This document shows, piece by piece, positions 46,196 through 57,913 of a stretch of 64,000 nt of DNA (position 1 is its first letter; each line of letters opens with the position of its first letter). The position numbers and the translations under genes are program-made. The notes under the pieces were generated by a model. The model did not search any database, was not told where the DNA came from, and saw only the letters and a program-made list of their open reading frames with translations. This stretch comes from Symbiodinium natans (taxonomy: Eukaryota > Sar > Dinophyceae > Suessiales > Symbiodiniaceae). The DNA is taken from contig CAJNDS010002179.1 of assembly GCA_905221605.1 (NCBI GenBank), forward strand, positions 350,001-414,000, in the 5' to 3' direction.

Positions 46196-48581
46196 GTGTG
46201 CCCTGGCTTTATGTCAACCTCGGCCCTGAGTGTCCTTGCTTCCTGTACCACATGAACACCCGGCAACACTTGAACATCACAGGCTCATGAGAGGTCAGGG
46301 GATGCCAATCTGGCCTTTGAGCTGCGAAGATTCGGCGTCCATGGGCACATTTGCCCTTCTAGGATGATCCTGTGGCCTTGTACCTTTCAAGCACTGGAGA
46401 CTTGACAACCGAGCCCAATTAGACCCTCGATTCGCAGAGCGCCGCAACACCCGACCTTGAGCCCTTGAACCCCAACAATCTATATGGTCGCCTCCCCCCC
46501 CCCCTCCCCGTCCCCAACTCCCCCCCCCCCTCCCCCCTCGCCCTGCCCTTTCTGCCCTAACCAGCCAAAGCCTAATAACCTTAACCCTGAACTCTAAAAC
46601 GCCTAATAACCCTTCACCCTAAACTCCTAGTAGCCGTAAACCCTCCCTTTCATTCAATCCTCACCTCATAAACCCTTCTGGTCCTCGCCTGGATGATGCC
46701 GTCACCACCCTAAACCCTAAACCTAAACCCTGGACCCTAGACCCTAAACCCCAAAACCCTAAACCCTAGACCCTAGACCCTAAACCCTAAACCCCACGGT
46801 GCCTGGACCGATCCCAGAGCCGCCAGCAACGCAGCCAACGCTGCCCCGGGTCTAAGCGCTCGGCGTTTTCCAAGCATTGCAATGTAGGGTTTAGGGTTTA
46901 GGGTTTAGGGTTTAGGGTTTGGGGTTTAGGGTTTGGGGTTTAGGGTTTGGGGTTTGGGGCGTAGGGCTTGCGGTTTGGGGCATGTAGGGTTGAGGCTTTA
47001 GGGATTAGAGGGTTTAGAGGGTTGACAGGGTCTAGAGGGTTGAGGGTTTTATGCTGCAGGGTTATTTATAGGGTTTAGGGGAGTTTCGGGCTTAGAGGGC
47101 TTAGAGGGCTTAGAGGGCTTAGGGGCTTAGGGGTTTAGGGGTTTAGAGGTTTTGGGCTGAGAGGGCTTAGGGTACAAGGCTTATGGTGGGTTTTGTGTTC
47201 TAAGTTGAGGGTCTAATGGGGCTTAGGGCCAGCGTAATCCCTGTGTTGAGTTTAGGGTTTAGGGTTTAGGGTTTAGGGTTTAGGGTTTAGGGTTTAGGGT
47301 TTAGGGTTTAAGGTTTAGGGTTTAGGGTTTAGAGTTTAGGGTTTAGGGTTTAGGGCTGGGCTATTTTGGAGGAATCGTTTAACTCAATGCAGCGTCGTGC
47401 TTTTGAAGCCTCTACGAGTGATGGGTGAGGAAAGATCTTTTCGAGCACCCGGGCGCCACGTTTTTGTTACGGTTTTGGGTTTGGTTGACCGTGGTGACGG
47501 CATCATAGAACCGGATTGCCGGAGCTTGCTTGCTTCTGTGTTCGAGTGTTTCGGGGTTGCGGCTGGCACAGCCACTTGAGAAATCAGCCGCCGCGGTTCA
47601 GGACAATCGCTAGTATGTCCCAATCCTATGTGAACCCTCTAAGAGTGTGTATGTATGTATATACATATATATATATGTGCGTGTATATGTACATATATAC
47701 ATGTGTACCCCATTCATACTGATTATGTCCTAGTAGTTCTTAAGTACATCCTAAAGACTATACCCTAAAATCCTGGACCCTCATGATACCTTAATTTCCT
47801 AGATGTACCTTCACCATAATCATACCCTATGCAATATACAGATGTACAGCCAAAGTACTAGCATGTGGACCACTGACGCTGCAAGCGCCGCGGCTGCTGC
47901 GCCGCAGCCGCCCCGAGCTAGAGTCCAAAACCTCGAAGCCTCCATATAAAAACCTTTAATGGGCTTAGGTTTAGGGTTTAGGGTTTATAGGGTTGATCGG
48001 GTTTTAGGGTTTAGGGCTTATACGGTTTAGGGTTTTTAGGGTTTATAGGGTTTATACGGTTTAGGGTTTTTAGGGTTATAGGGTCTAGGGGTCTACTTTT
48101 AGGGTTTAAGGCTTCGGGTTGGGATCATTCCTATTTCGGACTAAGGGGGAACATCCCAAGTTTCGGCGGCTTACATAATAGGGGGTGTAGGGTGTTTAGG
48201 GTTTAAGGGCTTCGAGGTCTCGGTGTCACCACAAGCTTTGCACCCCAAAAAGCAAAAGGACCTTCACTCCAAGCCGTACCCACCGGCGTAAGGTGCGGGC
48301 ATGTCTTCGGCCCTAGGATTCCTGCCAAGTCAACTTCCGAATTCAGGAAAGACCTTTAAACTACCCCAAGCCCCAAACCCCAAACCCCTAACCCTAAACC
48401 CTAAACCTCCCTGGGAAGTCTAGGGTTCGTTGCAGCTCCGGGAAGTTCGGCACGTCGGCGCACGACTTTTTGAGGATCCTCCGCCATGTTCACATGCATC
48501 TGGCCACAGCTCGCCATGGTCAAGTTGGCCCAGGAGGTCATCTTGGTCAGGTTTGTAGTCTTGCTCAGGGAGTGCTCGAGC

Positions 48582-48695
48582 CTCGGTGGCCCAGTAGCCT
48601 TACGATAAATCAGGGCACCCCTTTTTGGGGTTGGCTACTGTATAAGGGAACCTTGAACCCAAAAAAAGGGTAGAGGGTACCACTGGGCTAGCAAG
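48582..48695 (-). mobile_element. Introner copy B
   Basis: This intron-sized element (114 bp) ends in an inverted repeat CTCGGTGGCCCAG / CTGGGCTAGCAAG. The shared interior reads, on the plus strand, GGGGTTGGCTAC, ATAAGGGAACCTTGAACC and GGGTACCACTGGGC. In the sense of the host gene (minus) it would be spliced from CTT|GCTAGCCC to CACCGAG|G, that is with a GC donor made by the element's own terminus. Confidence 0.85.
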
Positions 48696-51240
48696 GAGCT
48701 CTAGTGGCACCGGGCGCCATGGACAGCAGGTATGCCGAGGGCATTGGGCGCACGCCCGAGCAGTGTGAGCCACCGCAGTCGTCGGCTCGCTCCTGAATTG
48801 GCTGGATTTCCTGGGGCTGCTCGCGAGATGAGATCGACTTGGCAAATTTAGTAGTCGTCTGCTTGGGATGAACGCCGTATATACCGCCATATTTTGAAGT
48901 GAATGAAACATATTCCCAGTACAGAGCGTCCCAAGATTCAACAGCTGTGAGAGGAACAGGTGACCAAGCGTGTCGGCAACGATGCCAAAAACCTTCCGCC
49001 CCGGCCATGGCGAAAGGTCGTATCGATGCCAGTGCTGAGAAGCGGTCTTGCTGATCATGTCAGTTTCCCCATCAAAGAACATAGGCAGCGCCATTGGTGC
49101 TGGGTCGACCATGAATATCTTGCTTTTACATGCAAGACGTATGTCGCTTGGCCAAGACTGCAGGAGCCTCGCGAGGGAAAGCTTCGCGAGCCGCTGGCGC
49201 TCCCAGCTGATGGCACACTTTGACGTACAGATTTGGGTATGAAAGGGGCTCACAGGCCCGAGGCAGAGGACTACCTTGCCTCGGAATTTGGGGAGAAGTT
49301 CGCGGAAGATTGGCCCCCAGCAGAACTGCATCTCGGCGTCCAGTGATGACGCGTCCCCTCGAAGATTCTGGTTCCAACCCAGCCTTGGTAGCCCAGCAAC
49401 CACGCAATAAGGGCACCCTTGTTTTGGGGTTGGTTACTTTTCAGGGAACCTTGAACCCCAAAAAAGGGCAAACAAGCGTACCACTGGGCCACCAAGCAGC
49501 TCGATGACCAGAATGCCTGGCTGGTCCTCCTCCAGCGTCTTCCGGATACGCGCGGCGGCCGCTTCACGATGAGATTTCCTTCGGCTCCAGAAAACCGTCA
49601 CTGAAACAGCCTGACACTTACATAGGAAATCCGCCAATCCTAAAACCTAAACCCTAAACCTTAAACCCTAAACCCTCATGAAGGCAAGATTCTGATAGCT
49701 TGGCAGCCGCCAGTCCCAGAAGGCTAAATGCAAGCCTGCTACTTCGTACCTTGGGGATCGTGGCACCTACGCCCTAAGAACGCCAGCTTGGGATCCATAC
49801 TGGGTTTAGGGTTTAGGGTTTGCCGGACAGCATAGACAACTCTGCTACGTGGCCCTGCATGGAACTCCAGCCAGCCCCAGCACTTCACCGTCGTACCCTC
49901 GCCGGGAATGCTCGGCACTCCGGCGAAAGATTCCTTCATAGCCCAGCAACCATATTACAATAAGGGCACCCTTTTTGGGGGTGGCTACTTTATAAGGGAA
50001 CCCATAACAAAAAAAAAAGGTAAAGGGTACCACTGGGCTACCAAGTTTATACCAAGATTCCCAGGCCTTCGGCACCAGGGCATCGATCAAAGATTGCAGG
50101 GTGCCACGAAGCACAGAGCTCCCAGCTACCACAATCGAAAGGCGCTTGGAAGCTGCCCGAGCCAGAGAATGTATGTCCTGAGCACCTGGGTACATATTAT
50201 CATAAGGATACCCTTTTTGGGGTGAGTAAGTTGTTTATAGGGGAACCTTAAACCAACAAAAGGGGAAAGGGGTACCACTGGGCCACCAAGGCACTGCAAG
50301 TCTTCCAGAAGCACGTCCTCGACACAAATGTCCAGCCATCCCTTGAACATCCCAAACGACAGTTGGAGCTGTTCCCGGAGTTTGAAGCCTTTGCACTTCG
50401 AACCCAGCGTCCCCTGAGCGCGTCCACCCCGAGTTCGCAGGCGCGCGTTGGGAAGGGGTCTTCCGTGGACGTAGACGCAGCACTCTGAACGCCCTGAACA
50501 CCCCGCACCACCTGCAGAGTCTGCGGGCTTCCGTGCACGGTTTCGATGAGGAAGGCCCGCGGGTTTGACCGGTTGGCATACGGTGAGGGTGTGACCGCCA
50601 GGAAGTGGACCAGATAGACGCCGGCGTCTGTGATGTTCAAGGAAAAATCCCAACTCATAACTCTGGGAATTCCCCTCCGGAAGTTCTGCAATTCAGGCAC
50701 CCCTGCCTCGGCAGTGAGCAGGGTGTCGTCAACAGAGCGGAGCCACGCAAACACGAACGGCGCATTTCCAACATCCACAGCAGGAGAGTGGCGGACCTTA
50801 GCCTTAACAACATCATCAACGGCCACGTGGAGAGTGCCGTTCGTGGGCCAAAGGAGTTGGAGATCCATCCGGACGCTCAAGTTCGATGGCTGCCAGACAG
50901 GCAATGCCTCTGTGAAAGGGCAGTGATGACAATGCAGCTGGCCTCGGTAGCCCAGAAACCATATTGCAATAAGGGCACCCTTTTTTTGGGGTTGGTTACT
51001 TTATAAGGGAGCCTTGAACCAAAAAAATGGGGAAAAGGGCACCACTTGCCTGCCAAGCTGCTCAGGCTCTCCATTCCCACCTGCCTGTGAGAAGCGCCTC
51101 CTCGAGACACTCCAAAGCCGGATGTCCCCTTCCAACGAACTCGGCACTGCCATGTCGCCACGAGGGTAAGGCAAACGGCCCCGACGCAGCACGCCCAACC
51201 GGCCAATCGTCCAGCCCACATCGCCACTCGCAGCTTTCAT
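48696..51240 (-). CDS. Introner-rich gene; membrane-anchored protein with SGNH/PC-esterase-like block
   Basis: Exons alternate with five copies of one introner family. Approximate exons are 51058-51240, 50291-50942, 50046-50176, 49846-49933, 49497-49605, 48965-49383 and 48696-48944. The first contains, from an ATG at 51221, a hydrophobic stretch (GWACCVGAVCLTLVATW) typical of a type II signal anchor; a second ATG at 51240 opens another frame. The next has an Ig-like region (SWDFSLNITDAGVYLVHF) and DGWTFVSRTCFW. The third reads RLSIVVAGSSVLRGTLQSLI, which recalls the first block of SGNH/PC-esterase proteins (GDSxxRG) but has SS for DS. Later exons carry ARIRKTLEEDQPGILVIELL and WDALYWEYVSF. 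An acceptor (CTCTCACAG) at about 48945 joins two frames. Some junctions do not keep frame, so the model may be wrong in places or the gene damaged. Function is a tentative guess. Confidence 0.5.
49384..49496 (-). mobile_element. Introner copy C
   Basis: The ends are CTTGGTAGCCCAG and CTGGGCCACCAAG, with the family interior (GGGGTTGGTTAC, AGGGAACCTTGAACC). In gene sense the donor is CTTG|GTGGCCC and the acceptor CTACCAAG|G, so both splice signals come from the terminal inverted repeat. Confidence 0.88.
49934..50045 (-). mobile_element. Introner copy D
   Basis: The left end has drifted (CTTCATAGCCCAG) while the right end is perfect (CTGGGCTACCAAG). The interior has GGGGGTGGCTACTTTATAAG and AAAGGGTACCAC. 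In gene sense it is spliced CTTG|GTAGCCC to TATGAAG|G. The flanking exons encode KAWESWYKL and SFAGVPSIPGEG, whose frames do not join cleanly at GT-AG. Confidence 0.85.
50178..50290 (-). mobile_element. Introner copy E
   Basis: The ends are CTGAGCACCTGGG (diverged) and CTGGGCCACCAAG. The interior reads ATAAGGATACCC, GGGGTGAGTAAG and AAAGGGGTACCAC. In gene sense CCTTG|GTGGCCC to GCTCAG|GAC joins CFWKTCSAL to DIHSLARAASKRL in frame. This is the cleanest proof that the family behaves as spliceable introns. Confidence 0.88.
50943..51057 (-). mobile_element. Introner copy F
   Basis: The left end is CTCGGTAGCCCAG; the right end has decayed to CTTGCCTGCCAAG, which changes the sense-strand donor to CTTG|GCAGGC. 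The interior has GGGGTTGGTTACTTTATAAG. It separates the signal-anchor exon from the QLHCHHCPFTEALPVW exon. Confidence 0.85.
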
Positions 51241-51561
51241 GGGTAAGCTACTTCGTTCCGGCAGGGGTCAACAGGGACAACCTGCCCAAGTCTGCAAGAG
51301 TCGAAGTGGCATCTGGCATGCTCACTCCAGCCAGAGCTCCCGACGGCTCCCGACACCTGAACACCCAAGACCAGAGATCTCACATCCCGGCATCCCGGAT
51401 GAAGGCATTGCGGGGTTCGGACAAAGCGAAACACGCTTGGGTTTAGGGTTTAGGGTTTAGGGTTTAGCTTCCGGGTTTATAGGGCCTATAAGGTGCCAGG
51501 GTAGTTTGGCAAAAGTGCTAACTGCGCCGGCGTGCTTCCTTCACAGCACATGCAACATGAC

Positions 51562-51672
51562 CTGGTAGCCCAGAAACCATACTGCAACAAGGGCACCAAT
51601 TTTTGGGATAGTTTCTCTATAAGGGAACCTTGAGCCAAGAAAACGGGTAAAGGGTACCACTGGGCTACCAAG
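51562..51672 (-). mobile_element. Introner copy G
   Basis: The ends CTGGTAGCCCAG and CTGGGCTACCAAG form a nearly perfect inverted repeat. The interior is GGCACCAATTTTTGGGATAG then ATAAGGGAACCTTGAGCC. It lies upstream of the gene at 48696-51240, possibly in a 5' exon region; the minus-strand side reads IETHTEVKQSYNLQHHL before the donor. Confidence 0.85.
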
Positions 51673-51972
51673 ATGATGTTGTAAGTTGTAGGACTGCTTC
51701 ACTTCAGTGTGCGTCTCTATCATTTTCTACAGACATTGTGCGATTGCTTTTCTTCAGTATGTGTGTTCTGTCTTAAAACGTACGGCCATGACAAAAACTA
51801 CTTTTGCCATGGCGCAGTCTCATCATCCGCCTTGAGGGCAAGCCGAGGACGACAAAAGCAAATGGGCTTAGGGTTTAGGGTTTAGGGTTTAGGGCTAGCA
51901 TCCTAATTTTGTTGCCACCAGGACTGCTCTAACTGTTGTGTCACTCGTTGCATAGTGAAGTCCTCTAAACAC

Positions 51973-52275
51973 TCAAGGAGCACAATTGGTGAAGACTTTC
52001 GTACACTCCTCAGCCAACCAACCCCACATAACTGCATGCGCCTCATACACTTGCCTGGAAACATGTATCATGAACACCCAAGCATCACTCTGCATACACA
52101 CACAAGTCGCAAAAGTCGGTAGGCACTCAAAGTTACTGTTCAAAGCCCTCGCACTCGTCATTCCAAATAAGTGAGACTCAACCGAAGCCATCGAGCACGG
52201 AAAGAGGCAAGGAACCAGTTGCAGAACCGAAACACAAAACCCCTCAACCACCCCTAAATCCCTCTTGGAATCCAT
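51973..52275 (-). CDS. ORF of 100 codons, unrecognised
   Basis: The frame reads MTSARALNSNFECLPTFATC and on to SRQVYEAHAVMWGWLAEECT, then KVFTNCAP. It is not repeat-derived. It could be an exon or part of a decayed retroelement; neither can be shown. Confidence 0.3.
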   Translation of the reverse strand: MDSKRDLGVVEGFCVSVLQLVPCLFPCSMASVESHLFGMTSARALNSNFECLPTFATCVCMQSDAWVFMIHVSRQVYEAHAVMWGWLAEECTKVFTNCAP

Positions 52276-53050
52276 ATTTGGGTGTGCGCTGACATGGGCA
52301 CGCGCTGCCTATTGAACCCACCAAACCCTCAGACCCTAAACCCAAACCCTGAACATCCCTGTTGGGAGCCCTGTTGCAATGCGGGCCCTTGCATGGGGTT
52401 TAGGACTTAGGGTCCCTAAACCCTAAACCCTAAACCCTAAACCCTAAGCCCTAAACCCTAAACCCTAAACCCTAAACCCTAAACCCTAAACCCTAAACCC
52501 TAAACCCTAAACCCTACCCTAAACCCTAAACCCCAGCATGCATAGCTCGGCAGATCGGCCTTCTTTTACCCGCGAAGCATCACTACTGCCATGCCTCCGG
52601 GCCTGCAGAAGCAGTTGCCCACAGTATTTCTGCCCTTCTGCCCCGTCTCCCTGGAGGCTCATCCTAAACCCTAAACCCTAAGCCCTTTGCAACTGGACTC
52701 CTTGCTGCCAGGGCCCTAAGCCCTAAACCCTAAATCCTAAACCCTAAACCCAAGCACTTGCGGCTTAGATTGCACAAGGCCTAGGCTTCTTGGCGTTGGG
52801 AGACGCATGGCGTGTACTATGTGTGCTTTCATGGAGCTTTTTTGGCTGAGGTTGGGGTTTAGGGGCATTTCAGGAAAACCCAGCTCTGCAGATCCACCTA
52901 AACCCTAAACCCTAAACCCTAAACCCTAAACTTCAAGCCTCGACTTACAGCCCAGCCTTTTTTGGGAACCTGCGCTGCTGACGCCAACCAAACTGCTTTG
53001 AGCATCGGTATCATGGCTTCGCTGGGGTGGTTCACTTTCCTCAAGGTCCA
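52276..53050. other. Telomere arrays, no gene seen
   Basis: It holds the 52413-52535 array and smaller ones at 52666-52686, 52716-52750 and 52898-52931. The remaining text has only short frames. Confidence 0.5.
52413..52535. repeat. Interstitial telomere array, CCCTAAA
   Basis: About 17 units with a single CCCTAAG variant. Its left end joins a short TTTAGG/CTTAGGG stretch head to head (52396-52413). Confidence 0.97.
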
Positions 53051-53319
53051 AGGCCGGGGTTGGCAAGGGGTTTTAGATTTTTAAGGTTTATGGGGTTTAG
53101 GGTCACCGGTTGGGGTGTGGGAATGTGTGGGACATCCATCGGAACTCGTTTCGCCAACGCACGCTCCTCCAGGGTATGAGGGCGAGAGATGGAGCCTGTA
53201 GGGAGGCATGCGGTATGACTTGTGCACGGCCACGAGCACTCCAAGATGATGTATCTGTTCAAACTTTTCAAAGCACTCCCACTCCGAAAATCTGACGGCC
53301 CAATCCTCTAAGCCCAGAC

Positions 53320-53640
53320 TTGTTCCACGTTGCAGCTTCTGACATGGAGGGCACAATTTTTGGCCGCTCAGCTTCTGAACAAATGTATAGACCAATAGTT
53401 ACACCACCGTTCTGTCTTTGTGGTTCCGGACCGGCTCAGCTGCATGTATCCTTGCTTGAGAGGCTTAGTCTTGCTTGCATCCCTTCTTCAGAAGCTTGCT
53501 GCTGTTCCGAGGCGTCCGCTGCTAAAAGCGCTTTCTTCTTCCACCTCTGGATAGAACCTTGCAAGGCAGGGCCATCATGTGCCCAAGCAGTGCCTGCAGG
53601 ATACATTCAAAAAGCGCACTCGCACTGGTTCTTAATCTGA
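53320..53640 (+). CDS. ORF of 106 codons, unrecognised
   Basis: The frame is MFHVAASDMEGTIFGRSASE and on, Cys/Ser rich, ending SHWFLI. The opposite strand (53081-53395) is also open (LEDWAVRFSEWECFEKFEQI), so at most one is real. Confidence 0.25.
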   Translation: MFHVAASDMEGTIFGRSASEQMYRPIVTPPFCLCGSGPAQLHVSLLERLSLACIPSSEACCCSEASAAKSAFFFHLWIEPCKAGPSCAQAVPAGYIQKAHSHWFLI

Positions 53641-55255
53641 ACAGCCGGGTGGTGGGCCGAGTATCCTCAACAGCAAGATCCCAGGGAGACAAATACAGAA
53701 TAGAGTTGGGCTCATACGGGTTAGTAATTATTCTATAGTGTTGTTTGCCGGGAAGGGTTAGACTTGCAAGAGCTTCTTACAATGCGAAAATGTCGGAAGG
53801 GGATCAGAGCTGTAGGCCTCAGGACAATAGAACCAGAGAGACCCTAATTTGGCCACTTTGTGGCGTCCAACTAAACAGGGCGTGTCAGTTGATCCAGCTT
53901 GCCTCAGTCTGTGTCGATTGCGCCTTGTGGCCCGGAGTGGGTTTAGGGCTTAGGGTGAACCCTGAACTCTGAGCGCTGTTGGTCTAAGCCATGGTATAGG
54001 CTTCTGTAGTGGCCAGCATGGATCCAAGTGAGATGCCCTCCAGGCAAATAAAATCAAGCGGGGGATCCCTTGCGGGAGCTGCCCAACATCTGCCCGATAG
54101 AAGAAAGGCTGCTCGCTGCTGACTTGTCTGTCCGGCTGGAGGACCAGCACATTGAGGTGGCGCTGTCACCCAGGGTAAGGATTCTACACTGCCCTCTGTG
54201 GTAACCGTTTGCGGATTCTGTTCGATTCGTGTCTACTCAAGTGCCCCACTACGTCTGCTGGAATGCAAAATCGGCTTGTCTAGGCAGGTTTGTGACAAGA
54301 TACTATTGGTCCAGCAGCCACCAGGCTGAAAGCATGGAAAAAACGCAGCCAGTGGAGCGTGCTTGCTCTCTACAAGCAAGCAGTGGGCGTTGCAAGAGCA
54401 GCGTGAAACTCGTGGTACTGTGATGCAGTCAGCCCTGCACAGTGCTATGGCCGCGCGGCATGGAAACGCCACGGATGGCGCCAAAGCTCTGTTGATGGTT
54501 AAACGGGTCTGCAAGTTCAAAAGAACGTGAATTCAAGTAGTGGCACATGTGAGCTCAAGCCGCAAACCGCCGAGTCATGCCCCCAGTAATTACAGCCGAG
54601 TCAAGAAGTGATAAGTCCTTGAGAAACCTTCGGGTTTAGGTTTTGAGTTTAAGGCTTACAGTCGGGTATCTATAAAGGCTCGAACCCCTAAACCTTAAAC
54701 CCTAAACCCTAAACCCTTTTACAGCGAGTTAACCCGAAACCCTAAACCCTTGGGCTTTAAGCATGCATCTTTGGTGTCAAGCATCGAAGCCTTAAAGTTC
54801 GAGAAGCCCCCATGCCCTCTTATATATATATATATGTAGAATATATACATGCATGGGTATGTATATATATATATATGCACGAGCATAGATAGATGGATAC
54901 ATACGTACATATGTATAATGTGTATGTATATATAAATATGTATACAGACAGATGTATACATATACTGCGTATTGAACATGGCTGCAGTACACGTATGCCA
55001 TGTATACGATGTGCAAATACACATGGGATGCCGACACTTGGCTCTCGTCACCCGGCTGAGAGCTTCACATGTGGGTCTCTGTAATGGTGGCCTTGGAGCC
55101 CACGCTTTCCACGGATGTCACGCCATCGAAGTCAGAATTGTCTTCCGATTCCTTCATGGCCAGGGGTGGCTATGATAATCTTTCTGGGAGGAAACTGTTC
55201 GTTCTCTTGCCTGCTGTGTTTTTTCTTCTTTTTTCTCTCTCTCCTCTCTCTCGCA

Positions 55256-55401
55256 GTCAAATACACACATTTGCCCTTTCTAGTCCATCGCCTCAGGCCC
55301 CTCAGGTTCCCTTCTCCCTCGCGATTAAACTGGTGAACTCGGAACAGGTCAGGAACTTGCAGACAATCCAGGCGCTACAAGAATCCCTTCCAGCATCCTG
55401 A
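55256..55401 (+). CDS. Possible terminal exon, unrecognised
   Basis: A long T/C tract ending CTCTCTCGCAG (55210-55255) is a textbook 3' splice site. One downstream frame reads SPSPQAPQVPFSLAIKLVNS, then EQVRNLQTIQALQESLPAS and stop. The upstream exon may be 55070-55163. Another frame is also open, so the phase is not certain. Confidence 0.45.
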
Positions 55402-56018
55402 TCAGAGCTGTAGCTTAAGCTGCCCGGCTTCAACTCTTCAGGCCAAGGACACACTGGAAAGGCTTCGGATTTAGCAATTTAGGTTCAGGGTTCAGGGTTC
55501 AGGGTTTAGGGTTTGGGGTTTAGGGTTTCGGGAGAGTTGCACCAGGCCTCCACTGACACTTCAGGAATTCGCATTGTCTTCGGCGATTTCCTGAGAAAAC
55601 CACCAGGTGCACAGCCAGCTGGCATTCACACGGCCAAAAGGTGTCCTAGACGATGCCACCCTAAACCCTAAACTCTAAACCCTAAATTAAACCCTAAACC
55701 CTAAACCCCATGCTCGCTGAGACAGCATGCCCGGAATGCTGCAAGAAGAAGGCATCAATGTACAAGGCTTCCGGTGCGAAAGCCCTCCACAATTTCGAGG
55801 TCCGGGATGAGAGCTCCATAGGGGGATTTCTGACTTTAGAGGTACTCTATTGGGGGTCCTTATTAAAGGAGATCCTACTACTTGGGGGTCTATATTAGGG
55901 GCCCCTCATTTTCGTAAAACCCCATAGGATTATGTAGTAAGGTGTTTCTGGAGCCGCCCATAGCTGGACGAACCACTCAGCAGGGCTTGATTAGGCTTTA
56001 GGGCCTGCAGCAAAACCC

Positions 56019-56258
56019 TTACAAACCTTTCATGTGATCTGCAGCAACAAAAGGTAAACCTCTCATGTCCGTCATCCAGGTTGCGTGGCTCTCCGCGTCA
56101 GAGACCGCACGAACCGCACCTGTAGTGGCGATGTGCCATTCGAGGAGATGCGAGTTCTGAGAGCTTTTAGGGTTAATTTGCTTAGGGCCACATGTAGCCC
56201 TGATCCGTACGGGAACATTCCTGTCCCCGGCTAGGACCCGGTCGGTCGTCCAGGGCAC
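56019..56258 (-). CDS. Possible exon, unrecognised
   Basis: The frame includes LLEWHIATTGAVRAVSDAES, then HATWMTDMRGLPFVAADHMK, then GL and stop. It looks like ordinary globular coding sequence. No family or splice sites assigned. Confidence 0.4.
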   Translation of the reverse strand: MPWTTDRVLAGDRNVPVRIRATCGPKQINPKSSQNSHLLEWHIATTGAVRAVSDAESHATWMTDMRGLPFVAADHMKGL

Positions 56259-56500
56259 ATGTCAGCTCTCGATTGTCCTTAAGAAACTGTAAATATGTTG
56301 AAAAGAAACGCATACCAAGAGAAAAGGTATCTTTGACACAGCAAACATATCAATGGTTGATGCTAACTGTGAAGCCCCCTGGCTGAAACCTTGAAGTTGG
56401 TCTTTTCGATTTGCCCACTGGAGAATATCAGCCTTAGGGTCATCTTACTTCCCAAGTTCCAAGGGGGGTAAGCTGTTCAAACTTTCAGAATAAGACTACC

Positions 56501-56716
56501 TTAGAAGAGGCCAAACCGTTGAAGAGTTGGGTTTTTTTGAGGCCACGGGCTCACTGCCACCTTGTATGCGATGTTGTACAGCGTCTTCTTGTTGGAGCGG
56601 ATGAGCTTCTGCTCTTCCTCCAAGTGGCGCAGCCAAGAAATCACGGAGCGCTGAGTCTCCACGGCCGAAGGTTTCAGTGAAGTGAGCCCAAAGACCAGCC
56701 TAGCCCCAAACCTCAA
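56501..56716 (-). CDS. Possible exon, unrecognised
   Basis: The frame reads FGLTSLKPSAVETQRSVISW, then LRHLEEEQKLIRSNKKTLYN, then IAYKVAVSPWPQ. The charged helical stretch and normal composition support coding. It could belong to one minus-strand gene with 56019-56258. Confidence 0.5.
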   Translation of the reverse strand: MRFGARLVFGLTSLKPSAVETQRSVISWLRHLEEEQKLIRSNKKTLYNIAYKVAVSPWPQKNPTLQRFGLF

Positions 56717-57010
56717 ACCCTAAAAACCCTATAAGCCCTAAACCGCAAACCCACCCTGCACCTTAAGCAAGGAATCCGCAACTCGCGAAATCTACTGTAG
56801 GCCCCGCGACCCTTGGCAATCCCGCCTTGCCATGGCCAAAGCACGGGCAATGGACTGCGAACAACACCTTGCAAAAAAAGCGGGCTCCGTACCAGCCGTG
56901 ACATGCATGTAAAGACATGCGATCGCATGTTCAGTCCGAGCGCCAAAAGTGTCTTCGGAAACTCCGCCTGACTTGTGGGCAACTTTTTCAGCCAGGGAGG
57001 TTCATTAAGA

Positions 57011-57475
<465 letters not shown>

Positions 57476-57913
57476 CTACCACCACCACAAGGTCAGCCGT
57501 CTGGCGTGATTCCACCACAGCAGATGTCACAAACCAGCCTGCAAACTGCACCACATCGCGAGAACCCAAACCGACTCCAGCCGTTTCTTTTATCGTAGAG
57601 CTCTTGAATCATGAAACTCATGAGTTTCGAGCGCAAACTTAAGGGCCTATACTATTCATAGCGCAATGCATATTTCTTCGGAGGAAATCTGCCCTAAACC
57701 CTAAACCCTTGAACCCTTGAACCCTTAAACCCTTAAACCCTTAAACCCTTAAACCCTTAAACCCTTAAACCCTAAACCCTAAACCCGGCCGGTGCCCACC
57801 GAGGCGCTGCGAGCTGTAGCGTGGCGGTGGCTGTGAGACCCGCGACGGCCCAAGCCTCGCCCCTGGAGGCCGGCGCCTGGAGGAGCTCAACCTGCGAAGC
57901 TGTTTGTTTTTGG

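Larger units (their letters stand above)
44900..48400. other. Telomere-dominated region without a recognised gene
   Basis: Arrays at 44985-45105, 45896-46017, 46083-46195, 46720-46795, 46886-47355 and 47966-48110 make up much of the stretch, with one MITE (45177-45295) and an AT microsatellite (47650-47705). A frame at 47397-47579 plus, open also on the other strand, is unassigned. Confidence 0.6.

Noticed and set aside
47384-47623. 79-codon minus frame and 60-codon plus frame
   Set aside because: Both strands are open over the same stretch, with no splice sites, repeats or family match to choose between them.
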